NCBI GenBank assembly: GCA_015039315.1
Contig: WIDE01000054.1
Location: 34,750-98,749, forward strand
Direction: 5' to 3'
Length of the DNA stretch: 64,000 nucleotides
DNA from: Clavulina sp. PMI_390
Lineage: Eukaryota > Basidiomycota > Agaricomycetes > Cantharellales > Hydnaceae
The notes under the pieces are model-generated. The model was not told the origin of the DNA. It did not search any database and was given only the letters and a program-made list of their open reading frames with translations. Both the position numbers and the translations under genes were made by a program. Position 1 is the stretch's first letter, and each line of letters begins with the position of its first letter. Positions 24,060 to 34,967 of this stretch are shown here, in pieces.

Positions 24060-25661
24060 ATGCCTGCTACTAGAATTCAGGTTTTTCGGGATCCCAAGAC
24101 CACCTCCTCAGCTGCCGCCACAGCGAGCCCCTCGACACCGCGCCGAACGAGCACACGCGTGGCTGCTGCAGCCCCTGCAGGCAAGGCAGTATCTTCCAAG
24201 GCCACTGCGACGCGTCGTTCTGTTCAGGTAGGCCTTTGTCGCCCCCTGGGAAACACGCGCTGGCTGCCATCACCGATACTAATCTGCCGAACCCCAATCT
24301 TCTCCTATCTTTAGCCCCGTAAAGTTCTGCTGGACGGTACTAGTCTGATTACGACTAATGTGAGCTCCATCACCCTTGACGACAAGGAGAACTTCGATCC
24401 CGTGACGGGTCTTCCACTCTCCACGCTTCTCCTTGCTGCTGGTGCTGGCGCAACCAAAGGCAAAGGCAAGGCCTCATCCAGAGCCGCCAGCATTATCAGC
24501 GATGGATGCCAGCAATATATTGCCACGACCATCACGACCACCATCCTTTCCCCCCTCCCTACTACTGCTACTGCTGCCAAGAAGCAGTCCAAAAAGGCAA
24601 CTGATGCAGAGGTGCCTCCTCGACGCGTCGCGTTAGGTGCCATCAGGAAGGCCGGTCCTAATGCAGGCGTGCTCTCCAATCTGCCCATTACGTCGTCGTT
24701 CCCTTCGCTCGCCGATGCAGACACCGAGGACGAGGATGCTGATGGCAGCCGTTCTGGTCGCAAGACCAAGACTAAGACCAAGAAAGGACCACGTCGCTCG
24801 CTACGCCTTGCTGGCGAATCCCCTGTCGAAACCTCTGCTGATGTGTCCGGTCTCTCGGCCATGCCCGCCACCGACAAGGTTGTAAAGAAGACGATCAGCG
24901 CGAAATCCCGGCGAACTGCGGCGTCCACGGTGTCCGCCGCTACCGGCGCGCCTCCCAATCCCTCTTCTTCCTCGGCTTCGAGTGCTTCGAAAGCCAAAAA
25001 GCTGGCTCTGGCCAAGCATACTGCTGCTGTGGTCGCTGCCACCGAGCATCTCGCCACTACTCCTGCCATGGAGCATCTCCCTGAATCCATATCCACATTC
25101 TCCTTCCCCGCTGTTACCTCTGCATCATCCATCATGGTCGTCTCCCCTGCCAAGCCTGCAGGAGCCTTACGTAGGAGTCCACGCAAGATGTCCAAATCCG
25201 GCTCCACCTCGTCGGTGTCATTGAGTCCTATTGCGGGCGGCGTACATGCGTTCGAGGTATTTGTTGACCCAACCCCAGTGCCTCCCTCACCCACCTCTGC
25301 CAACACCACACCCAAGGGCAAGGGTAGCCCACGCAACGCACGGAAGACTGCTGTTCGTGCAGTGTCTCCCGCGGACATTGCTCTTCCGTCGTCTCCTGCA
25401 TCGTCTGAAGCTGATGAGACAGAAGCAAACGCTCAGGAAGACGATGATGCGATGGATATCGATACCAACGATGCAGACGCCAAACTTGCATTCGATATCC
25501 AGATGACTGAGATGGATGTTGACCTGGGCGACGCGAGTGCTGCAGAGACAGCCGCAGCGGCGCTCCAGCGCATCATCGACCAGCGCTGCAAAGAGCTGAC
25601 GGTCTCGCCATTGGCCGACGTCTCTGACGCGTATACCTCCCGCTTTAGCTCTGTTGCATAA
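24060..25661 (+). CDS. Candidate APC/C substrate with KEN box and D-box, 504 aa
   Basis: Two exons, 24060-24227 and 24315-25661, join in phase 0. I do not recognise an enzyme domain. The protein is basic, Ser/Thr/Ala-rich and likely disordered. Degradation signals stand out: a KEN box at residues 80-82 in LDDKENFDPVTG, and at residue 160 RVALGAIRK, very close to the cyclin B destruction box (RxALGxIxN). A second RxxL is in PRRSLRLAGE. Several SP/TP sites (SPRK, SPRN) suit CDK phosphorylation. The C-terminal quarter is acidic (QEDDDAMDIDTND) and ends near a conserved-looking TVSPLADVSDAY. N-terminal KEN/D-boxes plus an acidic C-terminus is the layout of securin, but securins diverge too much to decide by eye. 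Nuclear cell-cycle role inferred. Confidence 0.8.
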
Positions 25662-26597
25662 GCCATCCATCTCATATTCTCGTCATCGCCTGTGTCTCCC
25701 TGGTTCCACCCCAGGCCTCATGACCGTCGCTATCCTCGTATCCTACGCTATTGATTCGTACTTATTGTTCCTCACTTCGCTTTTGGGCTTTCATCATTCC
25801 CATGCGCTACCCGTTGAAAGCCCCAGTCTACCAATCATCCACCTCGATCACTGTTGCCTCAAGGGCGACCTCGCAGCGAACTTTCTCCCTTCATACCGCT
25901 CTATTTTACATGAATTGCATTAACGTATCCTCCCCTCGGCCCTCGGCCCTCGGCCCTTGACCTGTTTTTCTTCTTTTAACGATTCGTCCATTAGTATTCT
26001 TATGACCACACCGTGATTACTTGTTTTATGTTTTTTTTTTCCTCTCTCTCTCGCCCTTGCTTCATTCAGCTGATGACCTCGTCCTTCTCGTTTCCGAATC
26101 GCGTTTTAACGTTTCACTCTATCATCAATTGCCAATCAATAAACCAATCTTCGGTTCTGTTCATTTATTTACCGAGAACACCCAACAATACCTACATCTG
26201 CCCATTTGTCACGTTATTCTTCGTCTCCCTCTCGATTCTTGCATTTATTCTCAGCGTCGTCCCCTTCTCTGCGAGTTGCTATTGACCCTACCGCCATCTT
26301 GGTTCTAATCCCACACTCCTTGCCAGGCACTGTTCACTACGTGGTCGTATTTACGACTTTTCCTTGGTTGTCCGTGTCCTTCGTATTGTGGCTACTAGTT
26401 GTTTGCGTGGCCTTCAATAATGCAATGTGACTAATCACTACTGTCGAGCTTCTTGTCTCCGTGATATTGCGAAGATGCTTGGATTGCACGAGTAAGGTGA
26501 TGGTAATACAAGGCTACGGATGACTCTCTCTAGGGAGGTTATACTGCTACACGGGATGATGGAAGAGACAACAGTGCGAGAGGTAGATGGATGGCGA
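25662..26597. other. 3' flank, pyrimidine-rich
   Basis: 0.9 kb between two convergent genes. The + strand is strongly C/T-rich with T runs near 26030, which suits a 3' UTR and terminator region. Open frames here are hydrophobic artefacts of the pyrimidine bias. Confidence 0.45.
25935..25955 (+). repeat. Short tandem repeat, 3 x CTCGGCC
   Basis: Three exact head-to-tail copies of a 7-bp unit in the 3' flank of the KEN-box gene. No function is apparent. Confidence 0.8.
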
Positions 26598-26981
26598 TCA
26601 CATGTTATGACGATTGCTCTCAAACGCGTCTGCAGATTGCTTTGCCAATTCGGCGAGCTACAAGGTAGGATGAATTAACAATCCATTTCCAAGTGTGGGC
26701 TCCGATATATGGAATGGCATGACAGGAGAAATGGTTCGTACCTTGCTCATGTCAGTTTCTGGCCCTTTCCCGGAGGTATCGGTGCCTTGACCACCAAATT
26801 GCTCTGTGGGTCCGGAGGGTATGAGCTTTCCTGAAACCTGAAAAGGACAAAATGGCATACCAGAACGCTGCTCAGCGTCTTTTACACCGCGAGCACCTTC
26901 ACCCTTGGTGTTGACGGTACCCATGGGATCGACCTGGGAAGTGGCCTCGAGAGGGGGAGATTGAGTTCCAGCGTTAGACAT
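26598..26981 (-). CDS. Small hydrophilic protein, 99 aa
   Basis: Exons 26742-26981 and 26598-26657 join in phase 0 to give 99 residues, MSNAGTQSPPLEATSQ... ending LAELAKQSADAFESNRHNM. It is rich in Gly, Ser, Thr and charged residues, with no membrane segment and few aromatics, so it is probably unstructured. I do not recognise it. Small proteins of this make-up are often stress-related in fungi, but that is inference. A 30-nt GT...AG segment inside exon 1 could be read as an intron. It is too short to splice normally and keeps frame, so I leave it in. It is divergent from D-serine dehydratase across a promoter with a 16-bp palindrome. Confidence 0.7.
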
Positions 26982-27395
26982 CGTGGTTGTTGATAGCGTT
27001 TAGGCTAAACACAGATCGGATATCTGGCTTGGTTTTATATACCCTGCTATCGGAAGCTTCTCTGAGTGACGGGGTGGAGAGAAGCGCGCGTCATCGATGA
27101 CGCACGAGCCCCAAAAGCGCGTCGGGTTACAATCGCGTCGTGTCACGTGTCACACAAGATTCGCCCATTGAATTGGCAAAATGTAAAATGAGTCATGCCT
27201 TGGGTTTTGACATTCACTCCCCGCCTTTGCCGCGAATTGCACATGAAGTGAAGCCTTTCCTCTTGCCTGTCAGGTAGCCTGTCGCTGGGTTTTAGGAACC
27301 TTTCCACAAATGGTACCCCGTGATGTAACATGTTCATGCATTTCGGCCATAACTCCGACGAGCCAGCGTTCTCAATCCACACCCAAACCTCGATC
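26982..27395. promoter_or_regulatory. Divergent promoter with 16-bp palindrome and E-box
   Basis: Between the 99-aa gene (left) and D-serine dehydratase (right). At 27088-27103 lies the perfect palindrome GCGTCATCGATGACGC, containing two inverted TGACG half-sites like those read by bZIP/ATF factors but with a different spacer. At 27144-27149 is CACGTG, the E-box read by bHLH factors, itself flanked by GTGT/TCACAC. No expression data, so function is inferred. Confidence 0.5.
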
Positions 27396-29027
27396 ATGGC
27401 ATCCTTCACGCTGCCTCCCCAGACATCCTCCTTCTCTCAGCCTGATGCAGCGAAAGCTCTGCATGATGAGCTTGCCGCACGATTCGTTGGCAAGCCAGTG
27501 ACCGAACCTCGTACCCCCGCACTCCTCATCGATTGCGATGTCTTTGCGAGCAACTGCGCTGACATGCATAAGCGGGCAAAAAGCTGGAACTGGGGCTTCC
27601 GTGCGCATATCAAGACGCACAAGGTAATGAACATCGTCAATCCTGTTGCTGATCGCCGATCCGAGGCACCTAACCCCATTCAATTCGCATAGACGATCGA
27701 GGGTACCAGGCTTCAACTTCGGTCCACCGAGGGTACCACAGATTCAATTGTGGCTTCGACGATTCGAGAGGCTCGTTTCATTGTCGAAAATGGGCTTGTT
27801 GCGGATGGAACAGTGAAGGATGTGAGTATTTGACAGCATTTACCACCGCATCGTTCAATCAAGTACCAAAGTGACTCATCGTGATACGTTTTGAAGATTC
27901 TATATGGACTTCCATTTGCCCCCAACAAGTTGCAGGATCTCGCTCAGCTATCTGATGAATTAGCGGCTCACGGAGGCTCATTACGCATTTTTGTTGATTC
28001 GCCCGACCATGTGAAGGCTTTGGAAGCATTCAATGCGTCGGCGAGCCGATCTACACCATGGTCTGCCTTCTTCAAGGTCGATCTAGGAACTACAAAGTAC
28101 GCCATGGGCCATTTTATTCATATCAATCTTCAGACTTGAGAAAGGGGCAGACATCTCACTGAATATGTCACACTTTTGTGCTCTTCTTGTTGATTCAGGC
28201 GTGCTGGGCTCGTGCCTGGGACAGATCAGTTCCTCGCTCTACTCAAATCGATGGTCGCTTCGCCTGCTGTCAGTCTACACGGATTTTATAGCCACGCAGG
28301 GACCTCCTACGCCTCGACGTCTCTTTCCGATGCATCAGACTACCTCACTGCAGAGATCAAAGCTGTCCTGGATGCCTCACAGATTGCGCAAAACTATCTA
28401 GCTGCTTCGCAATCAGCATCATCTCCTCCTCGCCTTACGCTCTCCGTCGGGGCGACCCCAACCGCACATGCCTTCTCTCAACAGGCCCTTACGGCTCTCC
28501 AAGCTCGACTTGACGCTGCACAAGCGCAGTTGGAGCTCCATGCAGGCAACTACCCCATGCTCGACTTGCAGCAGGTAGCGACGAACCTCGTTCCGCATGC
28601 AAGCGTCTCGCAGCGTGTGCTTGCCAGCGTCGTATCCTATTACCCTGGACGCGGGACGGGCGATGCAGGTGAAGGCAGTGATGAGGCACTCATCGACGCG
28701 GGCGGTATCGCGATGAGTAAGGATACTGGCCCCATCCCCGGTTTTGGGGACCTCGTTCATATCCATCGAAACTCTGCTCCCGCTTCCTCTTCATCCTCGA
28801 CTCATGGGTTGGGAACGGAGACCACAGGGTGGAGGATCGGACGGATGAGTCAAGAACATGGTATTCTCGTCCGTATCCCTGGCACCGAGCCCCAGGAGAT
28901 CAAGGTAGGAGATATGGTGGAGGTGACAGGACAGCATGCCTGCTATATAGCAGCCGCATATCCCTGGTATTACGTGGTCGAGGACGGCGTCGTGAAGGAT
29001 GTCTGGGTCCCGTGCAAAGGGTGGTGA
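27396..29027 (+). CDS. DSD1: D-serine dehydratase (PLP- and zinc-dependent)
   Basis: Four exons, 27396-27623, 27693-27821, 27897-28096 and 28199-29027, give 461 residues with consistent phases. The fold is the alanine-racemase-like barrel followed by the D-serine dehydratase C-terminal domain. The PLP lysine is in FRAHIKTHKT (about residue 73). Barrel motifs include FFKVDLGTTKRAGLVPGT, HGFYSHAGTSY and HAGNYPMLDLQQ. The zinc pair is H432/C434 in VTGQHACYIAAAYPWYYVVE, matching the His-Cys of yeast Dsd1p and chicken enzyme. It converts D-serine to pyruvate and ammonia, detoxifying D-amino acids. An upstream in-frame ATG at 27330 would add 22 residues, but the start at 27396 fits family length. 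D-threonine aldolase is the main alternative family and is less likely given the zinc motif and eukaryotic context. Confidence 0.9.
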
Positions 29028-29308
29028 TCACCCGTGATATCCTGTGTGTATGACTTATGCATACACTGCTGTGATAGATGAGCGTCAACTTAGCAGCCCC
29101 ATCAACGATTGTAATACAGCCCTCTTGCGTAAATCCAAAGGTGATGACACGCGTCAAATGTGACATAACTCCGCTAACAGGACCGATAAGAGGCATGAAT
29201 GAGCAGAACCCTTCGATCGGCCTGACACTTCACTCATATTCGGAATGGAATTTGGAAAAGATCAACGACTCTTGGAGTGACTCATATGTACAATTATTTC
29301 CGCAGCAA

Positions 29309-30656
29309 TTACGCTTGCAGGGCCTCGAGCCACTCCTTTATAGCATTAAGGAGGTTCTCGGGATCCTCTTCCATGATCCAGTGGCCGCATTCGAAACTCT
29401 TGATTGTGATATTGTCGCAATGCTCAGCCTGGGCGCCCACCAGCGGAGACGGAATGGTCGCGTCTTGCTTGCATTCGATGTAGAGATAGGGCTTGGTGAG
29501 CCGCTTGGGGAGATCTACATATGCGAGTTGGAGGAAATTAGGAGGAAATGAATCATTTAGTGGTGAAGGCGAAGTCCTCACCAGCGTCACCCTTATCAGC
29601 ATGGAACCTAACAAAATGATAGTAGTTAAGGATGGCCTCAAGGTCCTGATTCTTAAGAAATTCAACGGCGTCTTTCACATCCTGGAGCGGATCGGAAGAA
29701 AGACGAGCAGTGCACCATCAGGCTGTAGGCTATGAACAGCTACTAACTCGAATCTCACCTCTTCTGTTGCCCAGTATGGCGCGGGAAACTCTCGATCGGT
29801 CTTCAAATTCGCCTCCAGAGCGCCCGAGTCACAGAAAGTATAGCCACCACTAAGTTTGGTTTGGGAATACCATATACAACGGACGAATGTTTCCATCTAC
29901 ATGGCCGAGAGGTTAGTAGGGAGCATAGTGACATCAATCTATACTCACGTGTTCCGAAATGAGCCCTGGCGCCTCCTCAGTTACAAGGAAGAGCATGTAT
30001 CCAATTGGATCGAACCCCATAAGAGGTTTGAATATCTCGTTGTAACCCTGGATGTCGAAGGGCTTTGGATCATCTTCTGGCGGCCAAAACGGAATGCTGA
30101 CTCTGATGAAGACGATGGGTTAGTACCACAGATGGACACACGCGGAAAATGCGTACTGGATGAGGCTCTCAACAAGCTGAGGATGCTTGAGAACAAGACG
30201 AGTTGCAGTAAACACACCCTAAGAATCGAAGAACGAGAGTTAGCACAATCAACGGATGCAAATACAAATCTGGCCTACCCAATCGTGACCCATCACGACA
30301 CACTTCTCTACTCCTTCTGTAGTAACAATCTCCGCGATCGCATCAGCTATAGCGACGGGGGAGTACTTCTTGGCATCCTTGGGGTGGCTGGAGCCACCGA
30401 AACCAAGCATCTCTGGCATGATTATACCATAACCTTCCGCAAGAATTCGAGGGACAATCTTTCGGTAGCTGAAAACTCCTGCCAGCCCAAAGTGAGTAGA
30501 GCAGAGCAGAAAGACACAGTACCCCATACCTGTGGGGAAGCCCGACAGCAAGACAAAGGTCTTCTTGGCCGCGGACGCGGGCTTCACGTAGAGGTAATGA
30601 TACGTTTCGTGATTGAAGTCTCCGGTTTTCCATCCAGGGATGTCAAAGACTGACAT
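29309..30656 (-). CDS. Epoxide-hydrolase-like alpha/beta hydrolase, copy 1
   Basis: Seven exons, 30530-30656, 30279-30478, 30157-30218, 29949-30102, 29759-29896, 29582-29681 and 29309-29514, total 987 nt and 328 residues. The nucleophile elbow MGHDW carries Asp, as in soluble epoxide hydrolases and haloalkane dehalogenases. The acid site is YIECKQDATIP and the catalytic His is in SFECGHWIMEEDPENL. The lid region contains IPFWPPEDDPKPFDIQGYNE. The oxyanion-hole motif, normally HGFP, reads LLSGFPTG here, and the same change is found in the tandem paralogue at 32445-33784. No signal peptide, so probably cytosolic; it would open lipid or xenobiotic epoxides. Substrate is unknown. It converges on D-serine dehydratase with about 280 bp between. 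Confidence 0.9.
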
Positions 30657-32444
30657 GGCTAGTCGACAGAAGAAATGAGGGCTCAGAAATGTTGGGGTTG
30701 GAACTTAAAGACTCAGAAATAACAGGTAGAGCTATTTATCCAACGGAATGGCGAGATTTTATGGGGATCGACTCTCGGATTCGTCGGGGTTCCATTGCGG
30801 TAGTGGAAGGGAGGGATGTAAATTTTGGGGAAGTAACTGAATGTATCTGACTGACGGGGCGACGACTCAAGCGGATGAGTAGGCTCCGGGTATGTAAGGA
30901 TTATTCGGAGTTATTGACTCAACGGTTGGGGATCTGGCCCGCAGTACTGAAACGCCGCGATATGCACCGGGTAATGCAGGGTGATCACTCGCTCCCCACA
31001 AAAGTGGAGAATCGCCCCACTTGTAAGCTTTGTCGAGTCAGGCGCTCCGAAATCTGTTAAGCGGGGGCTTGTCTCCATGGTGTTCCCACAAATAAACGAA
31101 TCCCCATCTAGATCCCCATATCCAGTGGGGATTTTCCTCAAGTTTCTTTCACTTCACTATGCGTCCCTATATGATTGAGATAGAATTATTGACTAGATGA
31201 TGCTGCACCTAGCACGCATATGTACAGAGATTATGCCAGTGGAGCGAGAAATGGGTTATACCACGCCCTGCTATACGATGGTGAGACCTAATAAGAGAGA
31301 TAGAGAGATTGTGTTGCATAGTTAGAGAGCAGTACCTTCACGAAACAATTGTCAAGATGAAATGTGAACCCGACATGAGGCGACTAAATACCAGTATTGG
31401 GGCACACCTCTTGGATTTTACTCGGGCTACGGAAGTTATCGACCCCATATATCGACGTGGGGAGATAGAGGCAGGTGATGGTCAAGGATATGGTATACAC
31501 AAGCGCAGTTAGGCAAAGGTACGTGTCTCGTGGATGTGAATGTACCGACTATGCATGAACCAGCAGTGCCTTGACCGGAGGGCATATACGGAATAACTAG
31601 TGCTCCTTCAATAGCTATGAGATTTAGAGCGATATTCACGTTAATGATGAATCCCCGTGGGCCATGCATTCGCTCGAAACCTGCTCCAGCATCCTTGGCA
31701 AAATTCACAAGTATCCTGATACGTTAGGGCCAAGGGGATAGAGTAGATGATGGGGCAGGGCTTAGCCGAAGTATCCATGAAGTCATGATACGATAGCGAG
31801 CCGTGTTTAGCCCGGTACATATCAGAATCGTGCTATTCTCTTGCTGTGGGGTTGCTGAAACTTAATGGAACAGTGGTCACATGATCTTCAAGTCGATTGA
31901 GTTTGCTTTGTTGGCTTCGGGGCAAACAAAGCCCCAGTCGAGATGTCAGCCTGCGCGTACCGAAGATTTGCTCTATTTGCGGGAGAGAGGAATCTCTGTT
32001 AGTCTGGCTGTTGGGTTGTCATGACGGACGATCATCAGAAGATCGCAGGGAGAAGGACGCACCCTCAGACTGCGTGTAGTGAGAGAAGAGCAGGCAGCAA
32101 GTATACCGTCACCCAAGAACCGATGAAAAGCCCCAGTCGGGATTTATTCTCGAGATGCCGTATATCCTAAAGCATTAACACTCTTGAAATTCCTTAAGTC
32201 GGTCACCGTGATTTTCCTGGGACTTTGGTTCCGTTCGCCTCAATGATTAGTACGGGCCATTCTGACAGAACCTATAGCGGACCATGAGAAATTCATAAGC
32301 AGGCCCACTTCGATTGTCCTAATGATACATCGAAACTGGGAATGAGATTCTTTGGGGAATGGCAACGAGCCCTCACGTAGTGTACAATTATCTCTCTATC
32401 GAAATGTCCCAGCTGTTGTGCCATGAGCAGCTTGAACCCAGCGA
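30657..32444. other. Spacer between tandem epoxide-hydrolase-like genes
   Basis: 1.8 kb. Near 30760-30787 is an element TCGGATTCGTCGG that also lies upstream of copy 2 (33901-33913), showing that the duplication included the promoter. The rest has no supported gene. A minus-strand frame at about 31560-31710 reads GALVIPYMPSGQGTAG but lacks context. Confidence 0.4.
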
Positions 32445-33784
32445 TCAGGCTGGCAGGGTGTCAATCCACTCCTTGATACCGTTAAAGAGGTTTTCAGGCT
32501 CCTCCTCCATGAGCCAGTGGCCGCCTTGAAGCGTCTTGATCGTGATGTTGTCGCAATGCTCGATCTGAGCACCCACCAGTGGTGCCGGTATGGTCGGATC
32601 GTGCTTGCATTCGATGTAAAGATAGGGCTTGGTGAGACGTTTGGGAAGCTCTGAAATCACGAGCCGGAGGAAATTAGAAAGGAATTGTATCACATAAGGT
32701 TGTGGTGCATACCAGCGTCACCCTTGTCGGCATGGAACATTGCAAAATGATAGTAGTTGAGGATGGCCGCAATGTCCTGACTCTTGATAAAATCAACAGC
32801 ATCTTTCACCTCCTAAATAATGGATAAGGTATAAGAAGCAAGCCTTTGTCAAGCTATAATGGGAGCCCGCCAGACTCATACCTGTTCAGTTGCCCAATAC
32901 GGCACTGGAGGCACCCGATCAGCCCTCAAGTTCGCCTCGAGAGTACCAGTGTCGCAGAAGGTATGGCCGCTACTGAAGTCGGGCTCAGAATCCCATATAC
33001 AGCGGATGAATGTCTCTACCTAAACATCGAGTGAGTTATGGAGGCAGCATGGAAATTCACTAACACCAGCCAGCACGTACATGGTCTGATATGAGCTTGG
33101 GGGCTTCCTTGGTCACAAGGAAAGGCATGTAACCAATTGGCTCAAAGCCCATCAGAGGCTTGAACATCTCATTATAGCCTTGAATGTCAAAGGGCTTTGG
33201 GTCATCTTCTGGTGGCCAGAATGGGATACCGACCCTGGGAAGGAGGACGGTTAGAACAATAGGCTGGTGCTGACGAGAACCACGGACTGAATTAGACTTT
33301 CGACAAGCTGAGGATGTTTGAGAACAAAACGCGTCGCGATAAGCACTCCCTAGACCCCAGAGGCAGAATTAGCACGCTTCAAACGATGGCGAGGGGATCT
33401 GGCTCACCCAGTCATGACCCATCACGACACATTTTTCTACTCCTTCAGCAGCAACGATCCCCGCTACTGCGTCAGCCATAGCAATGCGCGAATACTTTTC
33501 AGCCTCCTTGGGATGACTGGAGCCGCCGAAACCTAGCATCTCAGGCAGGATAATGCCATGGCCTTCTGCAAGAATCTGGGGAACGATCTTTCGGAAGCTA
33601 AAGACCCCTGGTAGTCGGATTGAGCGAAGGAAAAGGGAAAAGGAAGGCCACCTATACCTGTGGGAAAGCCTGAGAGCAATAAAAACGTCTTCTTGCTTGG
33701 GGAGATAGGCTTCACGTGGAGGTAGTGATAAGTGTCGTGATTGAATTCTCCAGTTTTCCATCCAGGCATGTCGAAGACTGACAT
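32445..33784 (-). CDS. Epoxide-hydrolase-like alpha/beta hydrolase, copy 2
   Basis: A close paralogue of copy 1 with the same exon order and about the same length (near 328 residues). It starts MSVFDMPGWKTGEFNHDTYH at 33784 and ends IKEWIDTLPA at 32445. The nucleophile is again Asp in MGHDW, the acid in YIECKHDPTIP and the His in LQGGHWLMEEEPENL. The family HGFP motif is LLSGFPTG, as in copy 1. Lid residues IPFWPPEDDPKPFDIQGYNE are identical to copy 1. Differences are spread over the protein, with both frames intact, so both are probably functional. Exon borders were mapped from copy 1 and not each checked. Cytosolic epoxide hydrolysis is the likely activity; the physiological substrate is unknown. 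Confidence 0.88.
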
Positions 33785-34967
33785 GGCTGGCTGAAGATGG
33801 AGCTCAAAGGCTGGTGGAGTTGGGGGCCGGAGGTGGGACTGAAAGCTTGGGTGAAAGCAGCTAGATTTGTTCCAGGTTCTCATGGGGCATCGAAGAACTT
33901 TCGGATTCGTCGGATCCGTCAGCGATGATGGACAAAGCATGAGGTGATTTTCACGTATCCAGGTAAATGAATATATTTGAACAGAGTGACAGTTCAAGCT
34001 GAGGCTTAGTCCCTGGGTGTGCGAGGACGACTTCACGTTATCGAATCAATGGATGGGAAATGGCTCACACTGTTGACACAGCATGATAATTAGGCAAACC
34101 TGTCATTCGAGAACCGGCGTGCACGAAATTCCTAAGGGATTCAGATCGAGAGCGAGGAGTCGAGAGTGTGGAAAGCGAAGTCCAAATCTTAGAAGGTACT
34201 CTTCATAAGCTTTGCTTTAGCTTCGTGCATAGGGAACCAAACAGTATCCTAAGCATCGAGAGCAACACACTAGAAGTGGGTAAGTTGGGCTGCACACGGT
34301 AGGCGATGTGCCCCTCGGCGAGATGCCTGCCAGTCTTTATGAACAGCGTGCTGAAAGGTGTGACCAACCTAGGATTTTGGTGATTGGACACCCAATGAGG
34401 AGCTTGCGTATTCACTGCTTCGCGTTGGGGTCACAATGTGGGGGAGCATCCCCAAGAGCCTGATAAGTTGGTTAGTTACTTGTTAGAGTTAGGTTCACGG
34501 AACGTAGGATGTCGCTGTGTGGTCAAGTGTGGACTTGATGTCATGACTTGACATCGAGCCGCAACGAACCATGTGCCTTCTGAGCCTTCGCGTCCTTATT
34601 TCTTGCTAGTTCCTGAGTTCTTGCCCAGAGATAGAGGTATCAATGCTTTGACGCGAGGCGCTCCTTTTACGCCACCAAGTCTGCCGCCTTCTTTGGTAGC
34701 GATGAAAGACAAACGAATGTGTAAAGGTTTGTCAGAAACGGAACAAAGATGGGGTAACAAACGAACCTCACGTAAGGGCGGTGGTCGTAATCACGCTCAC
34801 TAATAAAGGGATAGAAATCCTCGCTATTGGCCTTGCCTCAGCATCTCGTATCTCACACTTTCCCTGCGGATTCTGGACTTCACAATACACGCCAGCTGCT
34901 GCAAATGTGTTTGTGTGAGAACTCCCTTGGATTGAGGTTGGGTTCTCCTATCGAAATCGGGCAGGCC
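33785..34967. other. Intergenic region
   Basis: 1.2 kb holding the promoter of epoxide-hydrolase copy 2 (shared TCGGATTCGTCGG element at 33901) and the upstream part of the next rightward gene. No coding exon is supported. Confidence 0.4.

Noticed and set aside
24311..25378. 355-codon frame on the minus strand
   Set aside because: Antisense to the KEN-box gene; composition mirrors it and no domain is visible.
26013..26308. Hydrophobic small open frames with signal-peptide-like look
   Set aside because: The region is pyrimidine-rich, which gives Phe/Leu/Ser-rich frames by composition; probably 3' UTR.
26824..26857. 30-nt candidate intron in the 99-aa gene
   Set aside because: Shorter than spliceable fungal introns and a multiple of three with open frame, so read as coding.
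31436..31708. 90-codon minus-strand frame with GALVIPYMPSGQGTAG
   Set aside because: No recognisable homology, no neighbouring exons; could be a relic but not supported.
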